DNA from: Planctomycetaceae bacterium
GTDB lineage: Bacteria; Planctomycetota; PLA2
Direction: 5' to 3'
Assembly: GCA_011525755.1 (NCBI GenBank)
Contig: WYBS01000136.1
Span: 1-53,383 of the forward strand
DNA length: 53,383 nt
The notes beneath the pieces are model-generated. The model was not told where the DNA came from. It made no database searches and was given only the letters and a program-made list of their open reading frames with translations. Made by a program: the position numbers and the translations under genes. Shown here piece after piece: positions 47,272 through 53,383 of this stretch; positions within the stretch are counted from its first letter, which is position 1; the number at the start of each line of letters is the position of its first letter.

Positions 47272-48549
47272 ATGCGCGAGCGGATGGTCCAGCTCTTCCT
47301 CCTCGCGCTCAGGAACCTCGTCGGCTACCCGCTCCGGAGCTTCCTCACGGCGCTGGGCGTCGTCTTCGGCGTCGGCTCCGTGATCGCGATGATGGCGATC
47401 GGCGCCGGCATGCAGGAGACGCTCCTCGCCGAGTTCGGGCGGCTCGGGCTCAGGAACATCATCGTCAACTCCAAGAAGCCCGCGACGAAGACGGAGGACG
47501 CGGAGACGAACGAGTGGGCCTTCAACCGGTACGGGCTCACCTACAGGGACGAGCGGCAGATCCGCGAGACCGTGCCCGGTCTCGAGCAGGTGCTCCCGGT
47601 GCACATGCGCCCCGAGCTCGCGTGGCGCGGCAGCAGGAAGGTCGAGGCCACCGTGTACGCCGTGCAGCCGGAGCACATGGACATGTTCGGGCTCGCCGTG
47701 AGCCGCGGCCGGAACCTGACCGACGCGGACTCGATCGCGCTGCGCCGGGTCTGCACGGTCCGGGAGAGCCTCTTCCGGGAGCTCGGCATCCTCGAGGACC
47801 CGCTCGGGCTTCCGCTGCTCGTCGGCGGCGAGTACTACACGGTCGTCGGCGTGCTCGCGGACGAGCCGCTGCTCGACTTCCAGCGCAAGGCGATGAACGT
47901 GGATGCGAAATCGAAGGAGATCTACGTCCCCTACCGGACCGTGCACGAACGGCTCGGGACCCAGATCCTCAAGTCGCGGCAGGGCTCGCGCGAGGCCACG
48001 GATGTCCAGCTGAGCCAGCTCATCGTCGGCGTCGAGAGCGAGGAGGACGTCCTCCTCACGGTGGACATGCTCCAGCGGGTGCTCGACCGGAACCACGAGG
48101 ACGACGACTACGAGATCGTGGTCCCGCTGAAGGAGCTCACGCTGCGCCGGAAGACGCAGGAGGTCCTGCGGTATGCGCTCGTCGCGATCGCGTCGATCTC
48201 GCTCATCGTGGGCGGCATCGGGATCGCGAACATCATGCTCGCGACCGTCACCGAGCGGACGCGCGAGATCGGCATCCGCCGCGCGCTCGGCGCGAGGCGG
48301 CGGCACATCGTCGCGCAGTTCCTGACCGAGACGACGGTGATCTCGACGCTCGGCGGGCTCCTGGGCGTGGCCGTGGGCTACGGGATGAGCCACCTCCTCG
48401 CGGCCTGGACGGGCTGGCCGGCGATCATCACGCCCATGAGCATCCTCCTCGCCGTCTCGATCTCGGTGGGCACGGGGGTCGTCTCGGGGCTCTTCCCCGC
48501 CCGGCGCGCGGCGCGCCTCGACCCGATCGCCGCCCTGCGGCACGAGTAG
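47272..48549 (+). CDS. MacB-like ABC transporter permease
   Basis: 425 residues. One N-terminal membrane helix (YPLRSFLTALGVVFGVGSVIAMMAIGAG) is followed by a periplasmic MacB_PCD-type domain of about 240 residues and three C-terminal helices (ALVAIASISLIVGGIGIANIMLATVTERTREIGIRRALGARRRHI, the FtsX-type signature). This is the mechanotransmission permease of MacAB-TolC-like exporters for peptides, lipids or macrolides. ATG 47272 has GAGGG at about 7 nt; the longer frame from 47221 would read through the G-rich element and overlap the ATPase gene. With the genes from 43497 on it makes a complete tripartite exporter. The substrate is unknown. Confidence 0.93.
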   Translation: MRERMVQLFLLALRNLVGYPLRSFLTALGVVFGVGSVIAMMAIGAGMQETLLAEFGRLGLRNIIVNSKKPATKTEDAETNEWAFNRYGLTYRDERQIRETVPGLEQVLPVHMRPELAWRGSRKVEATVYAVQPEHMDMFGLAVSRGRNLTDADSIALRRVCTVRESLFRELGILEDPLGLPLLVGGEYYTVVGVLADEPLLDFQRKAMNVDAKSKEIYVPYRTVHERLGTQILKSRQGSREATDVQLSQLIVGVESEEDVLLTVDMLQRVLDRNHEDDDYEIVVPLKELTLRRKTQEVLRYALVAIASISLIVGGIGIANIMLATVTERTREIGIRRALGARRRHIVAQFLTETTVISTLGGLLGVAVGYGMSHLLAAWTGWPAIITPMSILLAVSISVGTGVVSGLFPARRAARLDPIAALRHE

Positions 48550-48624
48550 GGCCGCTCGACGCCGACGCGTCGCACTCCGGTTCATGGCCACACCGCGGGG
48601 CGACTTCGCGTGGCACCGCGATCC

Positions 48625-48640
48625 GATGCGTCGACGCATC
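48625..48640. repeat. Perfect 16-bp palindrome in a convergent spacer
   Basis: GATGCGTCGACGCATC, with no loop. It lies in the 188-nt non-coding spacer between the permease gene and the convergent TPR-like gene. Confidence 0.6.
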
Positions 48641-48688
48641 TCAAGAGCGGCGCGAATACGATTCGTGCGCGTGCGGCGTCGGCCTCAT

Positions 48689-48702
48689 TCGCCAATTGGC
48701 GA
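48689..48702. repeat. Perfect 14-bp palindrome in the same spacer
   Basis: TCGCCAATTGGCGA. A third imperfect palindrome (CGAAT-ACG-ATTCG) lies between the two. The rest of 48550-48737 shows no gene. Confidence 0.6.
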
Positions 48703-48737
48703 GGTGGGGCTCACGACGCACGGAAGGGAAAAGCAGT

Positions 48738-49829
48738 TCACGGCAGCGCCTGGAGCCGGGCAACCGCCCAGCGCAGCCATTCCGCGACCCCCGGATCGGG
48801 CCGGTCCTCGAGCCGCGCCCTGAGCGCCGGGAGCAGTTCCTTCATGCGCGTGTGGCCGGCGAGCTCCACGGCCTCGTAGCCCCCGCCCTTCACGGCCTCG
48901 GCGAGCGCGGGCGCGGCGTCGGGACCGCAGTCGTCGAGCATGCGACCGCAGCACTCGAGCACGCCGTAGTCGCAGAAGTCATCCGGGCTGTTGCAGACGG
49001 TGCGGACGATCGTGGCGGCGTCCTTCGCTTCGAATGCCTCGGCGATGGCGAGGATCGGCGCGTAGCTCTTCCGCAGCTCTTCCGGAAGGGCGTCGTACCG
49101 CTCCCGCAGCTTCTCGATGTGCCGCTGTCGCACGCTGAACTCCGCGTAGTGCGCGAAGGCCTCCGGGTCGGCGCCGAGGAGTTCGGACGGCGCCCGGCTC
49201 CGCTCCCAGAGGGCGTCGAGCGCCTCGCTCACGAGGCCCACGCGGTACTTGCAGCGCGCGACCGCGGCGAGCCGGCGCGCGTTCTCTGACGCGGCGCAGT
49301 TCCCGCAGAAGGTCTGCGGCCTCCACGATTCGTGGTACCCGAGCGCCTCCTCCCAGCGATCGAGTCCCTCGAGCGTCTCGCCCATCGCCTCGCGCACGCC
49401 GGAGAGGAGCATGCCCATGCCCTCCTCCCCGTCCGCCTCGTCCTCCTCTCCGGAGCGGCGGATCTCGGGCCGCGCCAGCGCGCGGGCGAGCCACTGCCTC
49501 GCCTCCTCGTAGTGACGGTCGCGCAGGTGCTTCCGGCCGAGGGTGAAGCACTCGCCGGCGTCGAGCTCCGTGCCCGGGATCGCCGCGGCCTTGAGGAGCA
49601 GGTCCTCGTCCTCGTGTCCCTCGGAATGCCACTCGTAGGCGCGAGCGAGCTTCCGGAGCAGCGCGGCGGTCTCAGGCGCATCCGGCCGGGCCTTCGCCGC
49701 CGCCTCGACCTCCGCCCGCAGCGCGTGAAGGGTCTTGAGGTCCCCGGCCTTCTCGATGCGGGAGAGGAGATCCGGGTCCGCCCATGCCGCGGCAGCGAGC
49801 GCGAGCAGGAGGAGGGTGGAGCGCGCCAT
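48738..49829 (-). CDS. Exported helical-repeat (TPR-like) protein, Cys-rich
   Basis: 363 residues. ATG 49829 is chosen because a signal peptide (RSTLLLLALAAAAWA) follows at once. The mature part is made of helical hairpins resembling TPRs (AECF...LGRKHLRDRHYEEARQWLARALARPE; DRWEEALGYHESW; AFAHYAEFSVRQRHIEKLRERYDAL). It has Cys pairs (TFCGNCAASENA; NSPDDFCDYGVLECCGRMLDDCG) that could form disulfides or bind metal; CGNC resembles a thioredoxin-type C-x-x-C but no thioredoxin fold is evident. The C-terminus looks like HEAT/Armadillo repeats (AVKGGGYEAVELAGHTRMKELLPALRARL). The function is unknown. It is the second gene of a minus-strand pair. Confidence 0.82.
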   Translation of the reverse strand: MARSTLLLLALAAAAWADPDLLSRIEKAGDLKTLHALRAEVEAAAKARPDAPETAALLRKLARAYEWHSEGHEDEDLLLKAAAIPGTELDAGECFTLGRKHLRDRHYEEARQWLARALARPEIRRSGEEDEADGEEGMGMLLSGVREAMGETLEGLDRWEEALGYHESWRPQTFCGNCAASENARRLAAVARCKYRVGLVSEALDALWERSRAPSELLGADPEAFAHYAEFSVRQRHIEKLRERYDALPEELRKSYAPILAIAEAFEAKDAATIVRTVCNSPDDFCDYGVLECCGRMLDDCGPDAAPALAEAVKGGGYEAVELAGHTRMKELLPALRARLEDRPDPGVAEWLRWAVARLQALP

Positions 49830-49863
49830 ACCCTTGAGACGCACGGCGGGGATCATCGGTTCG

Positions 49864-49878
49864 CCCCCCGCGCCCCCC
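49864..49878 (-). repeat. G-rich element variant directly after a stop codon
   Basis: The minus strand reads GGGGGGCGCGGGGGG (spacer CGC), starting on the last base of the TAG stop of the upstream gene, as at 5050. Confidence 0.55.
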
Positions 49879-50864
49879 TAGTTCGTCTTCCCCGCGAGAT
49901 CGAGCGGGCGGTCGAGGATCTTCCGGAAGACGACGACCACCCCGCACTCGGGGTCGTCGTTCCCGTCCCGGATCACCTTCTCCGCGATCTCCTCCTTCTT
50001 CGTGAGGCCGCCGAACCAGCACTTGTCGACGGGCACCTGGTCGCGGCCTTTCCCCGCGGGCGCCTCGAACACGACCTTCGTCGTGTAGATGTCGGACTTC
50101 TGGAGCTTCGTGTCCTTGAAGCGCCCCGGCTCCGCCTGCCTGAAGAGGATCTCGCCGACGTTGACCCTGTTCCCGTCGAACGTGAGCTTCTCGCAGTCCA
50201 CGAACTCGGTCCGGTCCCCCGCCATCCGGCAGTTCCGGACGAGCACCTCGGGCACCCCGGTCAGGAAGAGCCCCTTCTCGAAACCGCTGTGGGCGTTCCT
50301 CTGCGACTCCTTGCGGCGCGCCATCGAGTTGTAGAAGCAGCCGTTGAGGTTGAGCTTCAGCGTGCAGCGCTTGCCCTCGGGCGGAACGCCCCGGATCCGC
50401 ACCGGATCCATGAACGTCGAGTTGAGGAAGTCGACCGCGCCGCCCGTCATCGCGACCTCGAACGGCACGCCGGTCCCGAGGTCGGTGTTCTCGACGATGA
50501 TCCTCCCCGCGACGGGCTTCCCGCCCGTCTTCAGGTGGCCGCCGAGGAAGAGCGCCGTGTCGATTCGGATCTCGTCGAACTTCTCGCCGGGCTCGATGCG
50601 GAGATCCTCGAGGATCACCTCGCTCCCCGCCACGCCGCGGATCTGCAGCGTCCCCTCGACGACGAGCACGCTGTCCGGGCGTCCGACGATCTTCTGGCCG
50701 CGCTGGACCGTGACCGTCGTGCCCCAGCCGATCGTCTGGCGACCCTCGACGAAGTAGGTGACGCCCTCGCGCGAGAGGATCGCGGTCCGGTCCGTCGGAA
50801 GCGGCATCTCCTCCGCCAAGGCCGCGGAGCAGAAGAGCGGCAGGATGAGCCACCGTCCCGCCAT
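49878..50864 (-). CDS. Secreted right-handed beta-helix-like protein
   Basis: 328 residues. A signal peptide (GRWLILPLFCSAALA) is followed by strand-rich repeats that look like parallel beta-helix coils (VTVQRGQKIVGRPDSVLVVEGTLQIRGVAGSEVILEDLRI; GHLKTGGKPVAGRIIVENTDLG; VLVRNCRMAGDRTEFVDCEKLTFDGNRVNVGEI). Such folds are found in pectate-lyase-like and surface proteins; no catalytic residues are recognised. TAGAAT lies exactly 8 nt before ATG and no Shine-Dalgarno site is seen. It is followed on the same strand, after 48 nt, by the TPR-like exported protein. Confidence 0.82.
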   Translation of the reverse strand: MAGRWLILPLFCSAALAEEMPLPTDRTAILSREGVTYFVEGRQTIGWGTTVTVQRGQKIVGRPDSVLVVEGTLQIRGVAGSEVILEDLRIEPGEKFDEIRIDTALFLGGHLKTGGKPVAGRIIVENTDLGTGVPFEVAMTGGAVDFLNSTFMDPVRIRGVPPEGKRCTLKLNLNGCFYNSMARRKESQRNAHSGFEKGLFLTGVPEVLVRNCRMAGDRTEFVDCEKLTFDGNRVNVGEILFRQAEPGRFKDTKLQKSDIYTTKVVFEAPAGKGRDQVPVDKCWFGGLTKKEEIAEKVIRDGNDDPECGVVVVFRKILDRPLDLAGKTN

Positions 50865-50872
50865 GCGGAGCG

Positions 50873-50878
50873 ATTCTA
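50873..50878 (-). promoter_or_regulatory. Candidate leaderless -10 box of the beta-helix gene
   Basis: TAGAAT on the minus strand (5 of 6 consensus bases), with 8 nt between it and ATG 50864. The -35 position falls next to the G-rich element at 50894. Confidence 0.5.
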
Positions 50879-50893
50879 GCAGGCAACGGATCC

Positions 50894-50911
50894 GGGGGGG
50901 CTCCGGGGGCC
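50894..50911 (+). repeat. G-rich interspersed element, full 18-mer, intergenic
   Basis: GGGGGGGCTCCGGGGGCC in the spacer between the divergent beta-helix and MgtC/DUF4010 genes. It lies near the -35 region of the former. Confidence 0.92.
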
Positions 50912-50996
50912 GGACGGGTTCCCCGTGCCCCTCCCGGTCCCGCGGCCGAAATCGCGCCCCTTGCTAGGATGCCGTCGTGCCGACCGGGCGCGGAGC

Positions 50997-52214
50997 GTGA
51001 TCGTGGAGATCTTCGAGAAGCTCGGTCTTGCGCTGGGCCTCGGCCTGCTGATCGGGCTCCAGCGCGAGCGGATGCAGAACCCGCTCGCCGGCATCCGCAC
51101 GTTCCCGCTCATCACGCTGCTCGGAGCGGTGTGCGCGCTGCTCGGCGACTGGGCGTTCGCCGCGGGCCTCGCCGGGGTCGGGGGTCTCGTCATCGCGGGC
51201 TACCTGGCCGAGGCGCGCCGCGGCGCCGAGGACCGCGGTTTGACGACCGAGGTCGCGATCCTCCTCATGTTCGCGGTCGGCGGCTACCTCATGCGCGGCC
51301 AGACCACGGTCGGCGTGGCCGTCGGCGGCGCCTGCGCGCTCCTCCTCCACTGGAAGCGCGCGATGCACGGCTTCGCCCGGACGATCGGCGAGGGCGACGT
51401 CACCGCGATCATGCGATTCGCGCTGATCACGCTCGTGATCCTGCAGGTGCTGCCGAACGAGGCATACGATCCCTACAAGGTCCTGAACCCCCACTCGATC
51501 TGGCTGCGGGTGGTTTTCGTCGTGGGGATGAACCTCGGCGCCTACGCCCTCTACCGCGCGCTCGGCAGCCGGGGCGGCGCCTTCCTCGCGGGGGCGCTCG
51601 GCGGGTTCATCTCGAGCACGGCGACGACGGTGACCCAGGCGCGCGCGAAGGGAGCGCCGGACCTCGCTGCGATCGTCATCCAGCTCGCCTCGACGGTCGT
51701 CTTCGTCCGCGTCCTGGCGGAGGTCGCGGTCGTCGCCCCCTCCCGGTTCGCGCGGATGGCGCCCCCCATAGCGCTCGTCGGCGTGGCGTTCCTCGCCGGA
51801 TCGCTGCTCGTCTGGAGGCGCGTCCGCGCGAACGCCACGGAGGCGCAGCCGCCGTCGAACCCGGCGGAGCTGAAACCGGCGCTCGTCTTCGCCGCCGCCT
51901 ACGCGGTCGTGCTCCTCGCGACGGCAGCCGCGAACGAGCATTTCGGGGGTCGCGGCGTCTACGTGGTCGCGATGTTCTCCGGCCTCACCGACATGGACGC
52001 GATCACGCTGTCGACCTCGCGCCTCGCGCAGGACGGGCGGCTCTCGCCCGACACGGCGTGGCGCGTGATCCTCGTCGGGATGCTCTCGAACCTCGCGTTC
52101 AAGGCCGCGATCGTCGGCATCCTCGGGTCCCGCGCCCTGCTGACGCGGATCCTGCTCCTGTTCGGCCTCGCCGGGTTCGGCGCGACCGCGCTCGTCCTCG
52201 CGCTCTGGCCGTGA
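50997..52214 (+). CDS. MgtC/SapB-DUF4010 membrane protein
   Basis: 405 residues from GTG 50997, with the GGAGC sequence just upstream. The N-terminal part (1-140) is MgtC/SapB-like: EKLGLALGLGLLIGLQRERMQNPLAGIRTFPLITLLGAVCALLG, with the conserved R-E-R and G-x-R-T-F. The C-terminal part is the DUF4010 domain with about eight membrane helices (GSRGGAFLAGALGGFISSTATTVTQAR; MFSGLTDMDAITLSTSRLAQDG). It is an inner-membrane protein; MgtC-type proteins are linked to Mg2+ limitation and ATP/phosphate homeostasis, whereas the DUF4010 function is unknown. A GTG two codons further is an alternative start. Confidence 0.9.
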   Translation: MIVEIFEKLGLALGLGLLIGLQRERMQNPLAGIRTFPLITLLGAVCALLGDWAFAAGLAGVGGLVIAGYLAEARRGAEDRGLTTEVAILLMFAVGGYLMRGQTTVGVAVGGACALLLHWKRAMHGFARTIGEGDVTAIMRFALITLVILQVLPNEAYDPYKVLNPHSIWLRVVFVVGMNLGAYALYRALGSRGGAFLAGALGGFISSTATTVTQARAKGAPDLAAIVIQLASTVVFVRVLAEVAVVAPSRFARMAPPIALVGVAFLAGSLLVWRRVRANATEAQPPSNPAELKPALVFAAAYAVVLLATAAANEHFGGRGVYVVAMFSGLTDMDAITLSTSRLAQDGRLSPDTAWRVILVGMLSNLAFKAAIVGILGSRALLTRILLLFGLAGFGATALVLALWP

Positions 52215-52509
52215 GGGGCGACCGGGGCGGCGACTGCCCCCGGAGCCCGGGCACCTTCAGTCGCGCGCGGGCTCGTCGCGAACGGCTCGGCGGGTTCCGC
52301 GACGGGCGCCTTGCCGGGAAGGTCGCGTCGAGGCGCTGCGCCGCGTGCGGTCGGCCCGGGCCGGATGCAGGGGGGGCCGGGGGGCGGACACCCCGCCGGG
52401 GCATGCCGCGTCGCATCGAAGGGGTCGCGGTCCCCGCCCGTGAGACGGTCGGGCTCACCCGCGCGGTTCGCTGGCAGCAAAGCATAGAATCCCCCGAGGA
52501 GGTCCGAAC
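52215..52509. other. Non-coding spacer with two G-rich elements
   Basis: This 295-nt spacer has no plausible gene. It holds a minus-oriented partial element (CCCCCGGAGCCC, 52237-52248) and a CC-spacer variant (GGGGGGGCCGGGGGGC, 52370-52385). TAGAAT at 52485-52490 is a good -10 candidate for the following lipoprotein gene, and AGGAGG (52498-52503) is its Shine-Dalgarno site. Confidence 0.7.
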
Positions 52510-52947
52510 ATGCGAATCGTTGCGTTGCTTCTTCTGGTTGCCGCGTGCGCGTCGACGAAGGGGGGGGCGTCCCCCGCCGCGCAGGAGGTGCTCGACCGCG
52601 TCGCGGGGCGTCATCCCGATCTCGTCCGGCTCACGCTCCACGCCGTGCCGGAGGGCGGGAAGGAACTCACGCAGGTCGCGAGCACGATGGCCGAGCGGCG
52701 CGGGAAGAAGTCGGACGCCGAGGACTTCGAGGCGATGAAGAGCGGCAAGGTCACCGTCCTCGACGAGGCGGGCGCGGTCGACGTGACCGTGCCGATCCTC
52801 GTGAAGGCGGGCGCGCCGACGGCCGTCGCCGGCGTGACGCTGCGCCCCGCCGCGGGCGCCGACCGCGACACGACCGTGATGCGGGCGCGCGCGATCGCGC
52901 AGGAGCTCGCGAACGAGATCCGCGCGGCGAAGAAGCCGCTCTGGTAG
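52510..52947 (+). CDS. Small lipoprotein of unknown function
   Basis: 145 residues. ATG 52510 has AGGAGG 6 nt upstream. A lipoprotein signal (RIVALLLLVAAC) is followed by a low-complexity spacer (STKGGASPAAQ, partly encoded by a G/C-rich stretch at 52561-52578) and one compact alpha/beta domain: EVLDRVAGRHPDLVRLTLHAVPEGGKELTQVAS ... VTVLDEAGAVDVTVPILVKAGAPTAVAGVTLRP. The strand order with a final helix faintly recalls PAS/Cache folds, but I do not recognise a family. Confidence 0.85.
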   Translation: MRIVALLLLVAACASTKGGASPAAQEVLDRVAGRHPDLVRLTLHAVPEGGKELTQVASTMAERRGKKSDAEDFEAMKSGKVTVLDEAGAVDVTVPILVKAGAPTAVAGVTLRPAAGADRDTTVMRARAIAQELANEIRAAKKPLW

Positions 52948-52958
52948 CGCGTCGCACG

Positions 52959-53383
52959 TCAGGTGGCTCCGCCGAGGCGGCGGCGGAGCCAGGCGCGCGC
53001 GAAGTACCAGTCGTCCTCCGCCGTGGTCGTCCCGACCCGGAGGACCTCGGCGATCTCCCTCATCTCGAGCCCCGCGAAGAACCGCAGCTCGACGACCTTC
53101 GCCTTCCTCGCGTCGAGCGCCGCGAGCTCCTCGAGCGCCTCGTCGACGTCCAGCAGGTCGAGCTCCTGCGGCCCCCGCACCCCCCCGGTATCGTCGACGA
53201 GGGTCACGCGCACCCGGTCGCCGCCGCGCTTCGCAGCGTCCCGGGCGCGCGCATGATCGACGAGGATCTGACGCATCGAGCGGCCCGCGAGCGCGAGGAA
53301 CTGCGCCCGGCCCTGCCACTCCACCTTCGTCGCGTCGACGAGCCTCAGGTACGCCTCGTTGACGAGCGCGGTCGGCTGGAGCG
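52959..53383 (-). CDS. ECF RNA polymerase sigma factor (Planctomycete/Acidobacteria type), 5' end outside window
   Basis: At least 141 residues are visible; the frame is open to the window edge. The region-2 part reads LQPTALVNEAYLRLVDATKVEW and RAQFLALAGRSMRQILVDHARARDAAKRGG, the region-4 part LDEALEELAALDARKAKVVELRFFAGLEMREIAEVLRVGTTTAEDDWYFARAWLRRRL. This matches the sigma-70 ECF subfamily (TIGR02999-like) common in Planctomycetota, Acidobacteria and Verrucomicrobia, often next to protein kinases. The GTG at 53324 is internal, because the region-2 signature lies upstream. A G-rich variant (53171-53186) encodes TGGVRGPQE in the linker between regions 2 and 4. It lies 11 nt from the convergent lipoprotein gene. 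Confidence 0.92.
   Translation of the reverse strand, partial: LQPTALVNEAYLRLVDATKVEWQGRAQFLALAGRSMRQILVDHARARDAAKRGGDRVRVTLVDDTGGVRGPQELDLLDVDEALEELAALDARKAKVVELRFFAGLEMREIAEVLRVGTTTAEDDWYFARAWLRRRLGGAT

Noticed and set aside
43497-48549. RND-type (AcrAB-TolC) efflux system
   Set aside because: The energy module is an ABC ATPase with an FtsX/MacB-type permease, not an RND pump.
1-53383. CRISPR array, tRNA, rRNA, prophage or IS element
   Set aside because: I saw no regularly spaced repeats, cloverleaf or T-loop sequences, integrase or transposase genes, or terminal inverted repeats with target duplications.

Overview
The window is a very GC-rich bacterial chromosome segment, densely packed with genes on both strands and with many GTG starts and 1-8 nt stop/start overlaps. 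I see no rRNA, tRNA, CRISPR array or transposase. The gene repertoire looks like Planctomycetota or a similar deep-branching soil/groundwater lineage: an ECF sigma factor with the LQPTALVNEAYLRLV signature, two ECF sigma factors fused through a membrane helix to long carboxypeptidase-regulatory-like (CRL) beta-sandwich repeats, many lipoproteins and secreted hypothetical proteins, and a MgtC/DUF4010 protein. The phylum is an inference; no marker gene is present.

Layout. 1-5050: a sensor kinase/NtrC-type regulator pair, then a vanadium-haloperoxidase-like lipoprotein with a phosphate-selective-type porin. 5050-10060 (minus): an AhpD-like protein, a sigma-TM-CRL fusion and an MFS transporter. 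10271-13279 (plus): a well-preserved c-di-AMP (ydaO/yuaA) riboswitch in front of a TrkH-type K+ transporter, followed by a Na+/H+ antiporter. 13251-16582: acetyltransferase, serpin, and a large unknown protein. 16595-21831 (minus): a second sigma-TM-CRL fusion with a sigma-less CRL partner upstream. 21911-29609 (minus): DUF2279 lipoprotein, ArnT-like glycosyltransferase, lipoprotein, then a dehydrogenase/CoA-ligase-like/GT2 operon. 29677-34280 (plus): GT2, GT2, TMTC-like TPR membrane protein, GT2, tightly coupled. 34304-39113 (minus): Lgt-like enzyme with a small exported protein, then a secreted operon (carbohydrate-binding-like protein, hydrolase, LanC-like protein). 39168-43388 (plus): CRL-PDZ protein, then an isoprenylcysteine-methyltransferase-like protein, chorismate mutase and CmoA. 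43497-48549 (plus): TolC/HlyD/MacB-like efflux operon. 48738-53383: secreted proteins, MgtC/DUF4010 protein, small lipoprotein and an ECF sigma factor running off the edge.

The most unusual signals are: (1) an interspersed G-rich repeat, GGGGGGGCTCCGGGGGCC and close variants, in both orientations, between genes and in-frame inside genes, read in several frames; (2) the two sigma factors covalently tethered to the membrane and to extracytoplasmic repeats; (3) the c-di-AMP riboswitch with a visible Shine-Dalgarno switch; (4) a chorismate mutase directly coupled to CmoA, whose co-substrate is prephenate; (5) a LanC-like zinc protein with an export signal; (6) several genes with a -10 box placed about 6-8 nt before the start codon, as expected for leaderless mRNAs.
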